Below, one piece after another: positions 57,390-64,000 of a stretch of 64,000 bases of DNA (the stretch's first letter is position 1; each line of letters begins with the position of its first letter). A model generated the notes under the pieces. The model did not search any database. It saw only the letters and a program-made list of their open reading frames with translations, and had not been told where the DNA came from. The position numbers were made by a program, and so were the translations under genes. Source of the DNA: Polytrichum commune (taxonomy: Eukaryota > Streptophyta > Polytrichopsida > Polytrichales > Polytrichaceae); the NCBI GenBank assembly GCA_950295325.1, contig OX485804.1, forward strand, positions 2,172,001 through 2,236,000, given 5' to 3'.

Positions 57390-59306
57390 ATGGAGGGGGA
57401 GGACATTGCTCCTTACCAAGACGAGGATACGAGGCTGCACCGTGCTTGGCTCCAAAGCACTCCACTTGCGCATACTGGAGAGGGTACGGGAAGCGAGGCC
57501 GGAAGTGGAAGCACTGCAGCACGTCCCCCACGTCCAGATCCTTTTCGGTTTGACGAAGAGTTCTTTGCAGTTGGCCATTCAGGAGGCAACCAAACACGTG
57601 GAAGCCGTGGAACACGTGGGAGTCGGGGAAACAGTGGACAAAGAGGGAGAACAGGAAGGGGACCAAGCTCAGGCAGTTCCACTGATATAAATGCAGCCAC
57701 TCATGGAGAGTCCGTGCCACCACGATCTCCGACACGGCGGACATCAAGACCGGAGAGCCCTGCACGTGATGTACCTCAGGGTTCGGAGCATGGTGAAAGA
57801 CGGGGACAAAAACGCCCAGCAATTTCGGAAGGGACGGAGGAGGGGTCCGGGGTTTCAGGTTCGCAATCGAGGAAAAGGAAAAATAGAGGCAAACGCGACC
57901 CGCGGATCGATGAGGCTCGAAACCATTGTAGGGTCGTGCTGTTGGAGTGGTTTAGAAATAACAGCATGGTTTATTTGGAAAAAAAATACCTCAATGATGG
58001 TACAAAGGGGTTGGATTTGGTGAGGAACGATTTGATTCTTATTCTCACGGAAGCCACGGCTGGAGCGGAGTTTGAAGATGCTAGGGGCATGAGCGATTGG
58101 GGCACCTGGATTGAACAACAAGTCGTGGAAGCAATCTACAATCCAACAATGGCATATGATGCTGTGCATCCTAGCGAGGGAAGTAGTAGTGGCAGGAAGT
58201 CCGAGCTGTACATGAAGCTAGAGAATTGGAAAAGAGGCGTAATAGCAGCAAAAGGAACATCCGCCCGCAACCTTCCCATTTTTATTGACAGGCAGATGGC
58301 AGACAACATTGCCACTCAGGGCCGGCAGGGTGTCATATGGTTGCCTAGGAATGCGGAGATCAAAGCCTTGGATAAGGAAATCTTCCAAGGGACCTTCGGA
58401 GTGGTGCGGAGAGTCGCAATTCATGGAGCATCATTCATCCCTAGCTGGATAGAGTGGGCTGGGAAGACCATGAAGGCCACGAATAGTTTGGAGAATCGAA
58501 AGGAACGTTCAGTTGAAGCATTGGCGTGTCCAGTAGATCATCCTGGGGTAATCAAGCTACAATACCTCAATATGAAAACATACGAATCCTATTCGATGTG
58601 GTGGAATGGAGGCTCCTTGAAAAACATGAGGATCTATGACTTCAGCGTTCCGGAAACCCACGAGCGCACAATCCTTCACATGCCTGGGGCAGACTTTGAA
58701 GCACGGAAACGGTTGGTTGTATATCGAAGGCATCGAGCTTATTTGGCATGGGCTCTAATGTGCATTGTGGATGTAGTGCACAAGCATGACGTGTTGCACA
58801 ATGACCTTAATCCCAACAATGTCATGCTGCATTTCCCACAAGACCGTGAGAACACGGTTTACATTGGTGTGTGTGATTGGGGCATGGCATCCTGGGGAGG
58901 TGAAGACGCACCCTCCAACTATGGAAAAGATTCAGTGGATGAGATGAACAAGCACAAAGCAAAATACAACTGTGCTGGTCCAGAATTATTCCATGTACGA
59001 GGGCAGCGTGGAACATCCACCTCTCCGGTGAGGATGGCTCGGAAACATAGGCACACGTTTCTATCGGAGTCCTTCTCAGTGGGTGCTTTGGCAAAGAAGA
59101 TTTATGCCAGGGATGCGACTTCCCCCTTGTTTCAGCTAAACAGTGATCCAAATGGCTTGAATATGCGGTTTGAGTTAGCATTGGATTCATTGACGAAGAC
59201 CAATCCAGCGGAAAGGTCAACCATCACACACGTAGTGAACATTTTGAAGTCCCCTCCATACAACATGGTTAACCCGACAATGTGCTTCCGTAACACTGCA
59301 AAATAG
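57390..59306 (+). CDS. Divergent protein-kinase-like protein, intronless
   Basis: This 638-residue protein has a disordered N-terminal third (residues 1-190, rich in Gly/Arg/Ser/Pro, with basic 'KRKNRGKRD') and a kinase-like fold from about 325 onward. Visible motifs: a glycine loop 'FQGTFGVV' (about 332-339), a candidate ATP-binding Lys359 in 'WAGKTMK', a catalytic loop HNDLNPNN beginning at His470 (HRD changed to HND), a metal-binding DWG at 496-498 (DFG changed), 'APSNYG', then 'GPELFHV' near the APE position and a C-terminal 'NPAERSTITHVV'. Asp472, Asn477 and Asp496 are kept, so catalysis is possible. I chose the ATG at 57390 over the in-frame one at 57225 because 57225 lies in leader-like sequence. 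A TATA box lies upstream and AATAAA downstream (59370). Substrates and role are unknown. The GC-rich repeat promoter and lack of introns suggest a repeat-associated or retrocopied family. Confidence 0.75.
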   Translation: MEGEDIAPYQDEDTRLHRAWLQSTPLAHTGEGTGSEAGSGSTAARPPRPDPFRFDEEFFAVGHSGGNQTRGSRGTRGSRGNSGQRGRTGRGPSSGSSTDINAATHGESVPPRSPTRRTSRPESPARDVPQGSEHGERRGQKRPAISEGTEEGSGVSGSQSRKRKNRGKRDPRIDEARNHCRVVLLEWFRNNSMVYLEKKYLNDGTKGLDLVRNDLILILTEATAGAEFEDARGMSDWGTWIEQQVVEAIYNPTMAYDAVHPSEGSSSGRKSELYMKLENWKRGVIAAKGTSARNLPIFIDRQMADNIATQGRQGVIWLPRNAEIKALDKEIFQGTFGVVRRVAIHGASFIPSWIEWAGKTMKATNSLENRKERSVEALACPVDHPGVIKLQYLNMKTYESYSMWWNGGSLKNMRIYDFSVPETHERTILHMPGADFEARKRLVVYRRHRAYLAWALMCIVDVVHKHDVLHNDLNPNNVMLHFPQDRENTVYIGVCDWGMASWGGEDAPSNYGKDSVDEMNKHKAKYNCAGPELFHVRGQRGTSTSPVRMARKHRHTFLSESFSVGALAKKIYARDATSPLFQLNSDPNGLNMRFELALDSLTKTNPAERSTITHVVNILKSPPYNMVNPTMCFRNTAK

Positions 59307-59369
59307 ATTTTTTTTGTTTTTTTTGCAACAATTTTGAATCATACCAATTTTGTAACCGTTGGAGATGTA

Positions 59370-59375
59370 AATAAA
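59370..59375 (+). terminator. Probable poly(A) signal of the kinase-like gene
   Basis: AATAAA 64 bases after the stop codon, followed by T-rich sequence. Confidence 0.6.
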
Positions 59376-61679
59376 GCCATCATTTTTTCATACAAAACTT
59401 GTATATTGTATGAGGTTTATGGATCTTAGTGCAATATTCATACTACTCCATGAGGCCTTTGCTCCATAATCGAGAAGAAGTCTATGGGAGGCTAACGAAG
59501 GTTCTCGCCTCTCGTGAGGCCACATCCTTCTTTCACATCGTTGTTATCACATCCATGTGCTAAGTTCAAGTTAACTATAGTTGTTTGTGATATGTCTTGA
59601 AAAAATGCAGTTACCTATATTTATTCTAATTTTGGTATGCCACAAAATGTAGTAAACTATAGTTATATCTAGTTAACTAAAGTTGAGCACAATATTGCAA
59701 TAGTTATATTGGTTGTACACGTGATCCAAAACATCTCTAAATGTTATCTTTCTTCTACTCCCCACATATTGCACACTATAAATGTTAAACGTGTTAACAG
59801 TTAACAAAATGGTACTCCCTTCTTTGTAAATCTGACTCTATAAACGTTAACGGATGAAATACAACCATAATATGGATGATAAAAACTACACATCCAGTTA
59901 CATTGATTCATATTCACTCGTGATTTGTAAACTTGATATTGAATAAAGTTTTGATTGGGTGTGCAATTTTATGAATGGTATTCTCTCACAAGGAATCTTC
60001 ACAATTGCTTATATTTATATTTATATAATTCACAATCACTTTTTTTTTTAAGTTTGGACATATTCTTGGCCGTCCAAGTTGAGAGGCCGTGCGATTGAGT
60101 GGCCCAACTTTGTTGATAGTCCAAAGAAATGAACTGAAAATAGCCAAGAAAATATAGTAAGGGTAGCCTTAGTTGGGCATAGTGTGAAGCCTCCAAAGGC
60201 CAAGCGCAAAGTCCAAACCTTTGGCCATGAATTCCCACGGCCTCTCGGCTTGGATGGCCAAAGTGTGAAGCCTCCAAAGGCCAATCCCAAAGTCCAAACT
60301 CAAAGGAGCATGCCACTTTATTCCTTGCTCAAAATAACCCCTCCAATCTAACGGCCAAGATCTTGTCAATGATTGATTATTTTAATGAAAAAAAAGTTCG
60401 GCCTCTCGACGGAAGTTTGGGTTGAGCATTTTGCTATACCCAATCTTTGCTCGAGAGGCCGAACTCTTGGCGCCATAACTTCCTAAAAGTGTTGCCACCT
60501 AGGCTCTTTTGGAGGCCACGTCCTTTGGACTTCGGCCTCTAGTGTGAAGGCCGAGAGGACGGACTTTGGGCATTTCAGCATTTTCATTGGTCCAAATGTT
60601 GAACCTCTTAAAGTTTGGCCATATTGTGAACCGGCCCTTATATTTGCAATACATGTCTTATTCTTTTTTTGGCACAAATTGAAAATACAACCAACCCAGC
60701 CGAAACAGCGCAGCCTAAGTGGAAATCTAGAAATAATGCTCATTTGAGGCCTATCCTTCCAAATAGGGACTAAGTTGCTATGGGTCACAATAAGACCTTT
60801 GACCCCCCAAATCAAATCAAATTTGTTAAGAATGTCATGGTAGGCCACATCCGGGGTTTTTTCCAAGTCCCTAAGCATCTGTTTCCATTCAATCCTCCCA
60901 TACTCTGATTTGTAATACATGTCATAAAAGCTAATGCAATTATTGTTTTGAAGTCTACCATCAAATGATATGTAAGATCGTATGTTCACTTGTGGTTGGT
61001 TCTTTTTATGTACCAGTTTAAGCCAATACTAAAATAAAATAAACCTTATTCTATAAAATCTAATGACACTACCATACAAGTTAGTAGAGATGTTGTATAT
61101 TTTTTAAAATTATTCTATATATTTACATAACTACAACTTATAATTTTGTGAAGAATAATACATAATACAACAAAGTTCAAATCAATACCTCTTTTGTGCA
61201 CTCACATATATTCATACGGATTTAGTATAGTGCACCCCCCCCCCCAAATGATCACTAATGTGGGCCACATTAAATTTAAGCCCACACCAAATCCCTAGTT
61301 TAATATCAATGTGGACCATATTAATTTGTTTTTCTAGAATGTTCTAATTTGTGTAAGGTGTTGGTAAGATATCTTTATGAAGCCTATAGGAACTCGGGGG
61401 ATGCACTCTACATTATGTTTGAGAATCACGTGCGTTCATGACCCCTTCTAAAAACCCCAATGTATACTATAAGTTATATGTCTAAGTAGAGATTGTGCCA
61501 ACTTGAAGTAGTCCTCGCGATTTGCGAACGTTTAACTTTCGTTGTAGGCATCGTAAAAAAAAGCGGGTGGGTTCGTTGGAAAGCTGGGAACCTAAACCCT
61601 CAAACCATGTATGGAAACACTTCTACATGAATGAGAGAACAAAACAACGGCACATATGTGGTAGCAATTTGGAATGACG
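59376..61679. other. AT-rich DNA with small palindromic repeats
   Basis: 60060-60560 has repeated 'gaggccga' and 'cggcctc' words in both orientations (for example 'ttcggcctctcga' at 60397 and 'tcgagaggccgaa' at 60450) and a direct repeat of about 80 bases (60186 and 60266, 'gtgtgaagcctccaaaggcc'). 61245-61370 resembles the interior of the P450 intron MITE. No gene is supported. Confidence 0.4.
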
Positions 61680-61701
61680 TAGGGTTTAGGGTTTAGGGTT
61701 T
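61680..61701 (+). repeat. Interstitial telomere-type repeat
   Basis: Three TTTAGGG units at the left edge of the 80-84-bp tandem repeat. Confidence 0.8.
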
Positions 61702-61704
61702 ATG

Positions 61705-62000
61705 AATCACAAAGGTTGAAGCACAAATATGTGAATTGTCGAATGAAAGGGCAATGGGATGCGTGTGGGTTGTGAAACTATACGAACCACTAAGGTTGAA
61801 GCTCAAATATGTGAATTGTTGAATGAAGATGGCATTCGGATGCCTAATATGCGTTGTGAAACCATATGGACCACAAAGGTTGAAGCACAAATATGTACTT
61901 TGTTGAATTAATATGACATTCGAATGCGTGTGGATTGTGAAACTATACGAACCACTAAGGTTGAAGCTCAAATATGTGAATTGTTGAATGAAAGGACAAC
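61705..62000 (+). repeat. Tandem repeat, four units of 80-84 bp
   Basis: The anchor '[a/t]aaggttgaagc[a/t]caaatatgt' recurs at 61711, 61791, 61875 and 61956. Units 1 and 3 ('ccacaaagg', 'gcacaa') and units 2 and 4 ('accactaagg', 'gctcaa') pair off, so the true repeat is a dimer of about 165 bases. The long minus-strand frame across it is a repeat artefact. Confidence 0.75.
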
Positions 62001-62199
62001 CCATCAAATATAGAAGCTTCAAAGAGGTTTCCAATGCGGGTGTCGGGGGACTTTTTCAAAAAGTGCAACTAACTTTTTGACTTCACCAACTTTCTTTTTA
62101 TTCCTATTATGTTGTCTTTATCCTACCAACGAGAATTGGATCCTCTATATCTTGGATTACATCAAATATTGTATATTTCATAAAGTCCTTTGAGCTCAA

Positions 62200-62207
62200 T
62201 ATATAAG
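62200..62207 (+). promoter_or_regulatory. TATA box of the 186-aa gene
   Basis: TATATAAG, 42 bases before the ATG at 62249. The same octamer followed by T recurs at the window end (63991), and a TATATAAA stands before the kinase-like gene. The implied leader is only about 15 bases. Confidence 0.5.
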
Positions 62208-62248
62208 TAGAGCATTTAGACTCATACATATAACGAGGGTAGAGTATC

Positions 62249-62809
62249 ATGGATAGGATGGGAGAGAAGAGAGACATGTTTGAGGGTCTAGGATGTGATG
62301 AGGAGATAGAAAATTTAGGTGAACCCGATATTCCATTCAATCCATCAACCGAGCGTGAGAGAGATGAGAGATGTGCTAGGGATCGATTTCGTGATGAGTA
62401 TGTCATGACTCCCTTCTCACAATCTATACAAGCTTGGAGGATGAGGGCGGAGGAGGACCAACGACGATATGCGGACAACTTTGAGATCGATGCGGTGGAG
62501 AATGACAACACACAATGCGTGGGTGGAGATCTAAATGATTTGATTGATTTGTGTGCGGATATTTTGGAGAAGCCCGGGGATGTGGATGTGGAGGAGACTT
62601 CAATCGACATTGAAGATGTCAAGGTAGCGGAAGAATCTTCAAGGACTTTGCCTTTTCGTAAGAAGAGGAGAGGATTATCGCCTCATCGGCTACCATTGAA
62701 GGAACGGATGAAAGACCGAACGATTAGCTATGTTGATTTACTTCGATCGAATCCTCTTCCAAAAATGGACCCTCGACGGAAGCCACAAGCATCTACGAGG
62801 TTGCCATGA
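62249..62809 (+). CDS. Uncharacterised acidic protein with basic C-terminal patch, intronless
   Basis: This 186-residue protein is charged throughout. The N-terminal half is acidic ('GLGCDEEIENLGEPD', then 'RERDERCARDRFRDEY'). A middle segment reads 'DLNDLIDLCADILEKPGD'. The C-terminal part is basic ('LPFRKKRRGLSPHR', 'PRRKPQ'), with 'KKRR' fitting a nuclear localisation signal. I do not recognise the family. Support for a real gene: a complete open frame with balanced codon use, a TATA box just upstream and AATAAA about 100 bases downstream. It lies between the kinase-like gene and the second GCGGACG array and could belong to the same repetitive unit, but nothing in the protein proves this. 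Confidence 0.5.
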   Translation: MDRMGEKRDMFEGLGCDEEIENLGEPDIPFNPSTERERDERCARDRFRDEYVMTPFSQSIQAWRMRAEEDQRRYADNFEIDAVENDNTQCVGGDLNDLIDLCADILEKPGDVDVEETSIDIEDVKVAEESSRTLPFRKKRRGLSPHRLPLKERMKDRTISYVDLLRSNPLPKMDPRRKPQASTRLP

Positions 62810-62905
62810 CGGAAGTCAATTTGACGGAATGAAGTGGAATATTAAATCGTGCATGGTTTGTTCATGTATGTGATTTATAAAAGGCATTTGTACCGTCGTC
62901 GCAAT

Positions 62906-62911
62906 AATAAA
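62906..62911 (+). terminator. Probable poly(A) signal of the 186-aa gene
   Basis: AATAAA 97 bases after the stop codon. Confidence 0.5.
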
Positions 62912-63269
62912 GTCATTACTTGTACATCGTTGTCTTCATAGGGGTGATAATTTGTTGGTCATCATACTACATTGGTTACTTTGTTGCTTGAGGGATCCTT
63001 CATTAGTTTTGTGTGGATAAGTACACCGGTAATGATATTTAGTGTCACATATATTATTTGCAAAGGGCCTAAGTTAGATGGGGTGCGGATGGAGGGACGC
63101 GGGAATGTGCAGTAGAAATATTATTGCATATTCATGTAGAGGACTTCATTACCTATCCATGGATACCAAGAAATCATTTTTTGGACTTCATATGAATTTT
63201 TGAGAGCCAAAAAACCGAGACTATGTCCAAACTTCCAAAAAAAATTAAAAAGTGCAGATTCAAAGGAAC
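62912..63269. other. Spacer before the second minisatellite
   Basis: AT-rich sequence. A single stray unit of the array type ('gggtgcggatggagggacgc') lies at about 63080. No gene is seen. Confidence 0.45.
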
Positions 63270-63990
63270 TCGGGAGCGGACGTATGGGAACGCTAGAGCG
63301 GACGCAGGGGAACTCTAAAGCGGACGTAGGGGAACATGGGGCGGACTTATAAGAACGTTGGAGCGGACGTAAGGGAACATGGAGCGGACGGGGGGAGCGG
63401 AAGGGGGGGGGGCGGGTTGGAGCGGACGGGGGGAACGCGGGAGCGGACGTAGGGAACGAGGGGGCGGACGTAGGGAACGAGGGGGCAGACGTTTGGGAAC
63501 GGGTGCGGACGGGGGCGGGAACGGGTGCGGACGGGGGCGGGAACGGGTGCGGACTGGGGGGAACGGGCGCGGACGTTTGGGAACGGGTGCGGACTGGGGG
63601 GAACGCGGGGGGCGGACGTAGGGGAACGAGTGCGGACAGGGGCGGGAACGGGTGCGGACTGGGAGGGGAACGGGCGCGGACGTAGGGGAACGGATGCGGA
63701 CGTTTGGGAACGGGCGCGGACGTAGGGGAACGGATGCGGACGTTTGGGAACGGGCGCGGACGTAGGGGAACGGATGCGGACGTTTGGGAACGGGCGCGGA
63801 CGTAGGGGAACGGATGCGGACGTTTGGGAACGGGTGCGGACTGGGGGGAACGCGGGGGGCGGACGTAGGGGGCGGACGTAGGGGAACGAGTGCGGACGGG
63901 GGCGGGAACGGGTGCGGACTGGGAGGGGAACGGGCGCGGACGGGAGGGAACGGGTGCGAACAGGGTGGGAACGGGGAGCGGATGGAGGGG
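63270..63990 (+). repeat. Second GC-rich GCGGACG minisatellite
   Basis: Units of 19-24 bases of the form GCGGACGTAGGGGAACG, GCGGACGTTTGGGAACG and GCGGACTGGGGGGAACG. This is the same motif as the array at 56.1-57.1 kb. Units are most diverged at the left (63270-63380) and most uniform at 63671-63830. The array runs directly into a TATA box at 63991. Confidence 0.88.
63671..63830 (+). repeat. Four perfect 40-bp higher-order units
   Basis: Four identical 40-base units in a row, each made of one GCGGACGTAGGGGAACG-type and one GCGGACGTTTGGGAACG-type monomer. Identity across all four indicates recent amplification by slippage or unequal exchange. Confidence 0.9.
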
Positions 63991-63998
63991 TATATAAG
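63991..63998 (+). promoter_or_regulatory. TATA box at the window end
   Basis: TATATAAG follows the minisatellite immediately. It is the only AT-rich octamer after about 700 GC-rich bases. By analogy with 57157, a plus-strand transcription unit probably starts just beyond the window. Confidence 0.5.
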
Positions 63999-64000
63999 TG

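Noticed and set aside
56053-57690. Long open frames across the GC-rich minisatellite on both strands (up to about 500 codons)
   Set aside because: They consist of translated tandem units (Gly/Arg/Asp or Pro/Arg/Ser runs) with open frames on both strands; this is expected of a stop-free repeat and not evidence of a gene.
61693-62034. 113-codon minus-strand frame with repeated peptide units
   Set aside because: It is the translation of the 80-84-bp tandem repeat and has no start context or composition of its own.
63379-63725. Open frames in the second minisatellite
   Set aside because: Same artefact: Gly/Arg/Thr-rich translations of the repeat unit in several frames.
1-64000. tRNA, rRNA, CRISPR arrays or organellar insertions
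   Set aside because: I looked for tRNA B-box-like words, rRNA cores, spaced palindromic repeats and plastid or mitochondrial genes and saw none; a covariance-model scan would be decisive for tRNAs.

Overview
The window reads as nuclear DNA of a land plant. Evidence: GT-AG introns that keep frame, AATAAA signals, short (TTTAGGG)n tracts, a CYP72-clan cytochrome P450, two S-protein-homologue (SPH) genes, a bulb-type lectin remnant and many plant-type MITEs. A bryophyte, perhaps a moss, is my best guess, but that is inference and no marker settles it. Most of the sequence is AT-rich, gene-poor and full of decayed transposons. Exceptions are a few GC-richer gene starts and two very GC-rich minisatellites.

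Layout. 1-10 kb is a small-gene cluster: two convergent SPH genes for small secreted cysteine-containing proteins, a broken bulb-lectin gene and a short serine-rich/acidic protein gene. Each intact gene sits beside tandemly duplicated leader or flanking DNA, and one SPH leader repeat carries truncated copies of the signal-peptide coding start. 10-16 kb is repeats. It includes an inverted, decayed piece of the P450 locus that is itself split by a 498-bp Harbinger-like MITE. 16-23.9 kb has one uncharacterised minus-strand exon set and long stretches with no recognisable genes. 24-40 kb holds two related multi-exon genes of an unrecognised family about 11.9 kb apart. The left copy looks broken; the right copy reads open. 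Several TIR elements lie between them. 42-50 kb has a LINE remnant, a 1.15-kb foldback element and the five-exon P450, whose first exon carries an in-frame TGA. 51-54 kb has a 1462-bp MULE-like insertion with a 9-bp target duplication and a PRP4-kinase pseudogene.

55.8-64 kb is the most unusual part. GCGGACG-type minisatellites end in TATA boxes. The first drives an intronless gene for a divergent kinase-like protein (HND and DWG in place of HRD and DFG). The second ends in a TATA box on the last bases of the window, so another transcription unit probably starts just beyond it. Between them lies an intronless 186-aa ORF with the same TATATAAG-type promoter. I take the minisatellite, TATA box and kinase-like ORF together as the best candidate for an undescribed repetitive gene system.

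Apart from the SPH pair and the paralogous 24/36-kb pair, I see no sign that the genes form a pathway or cluster.
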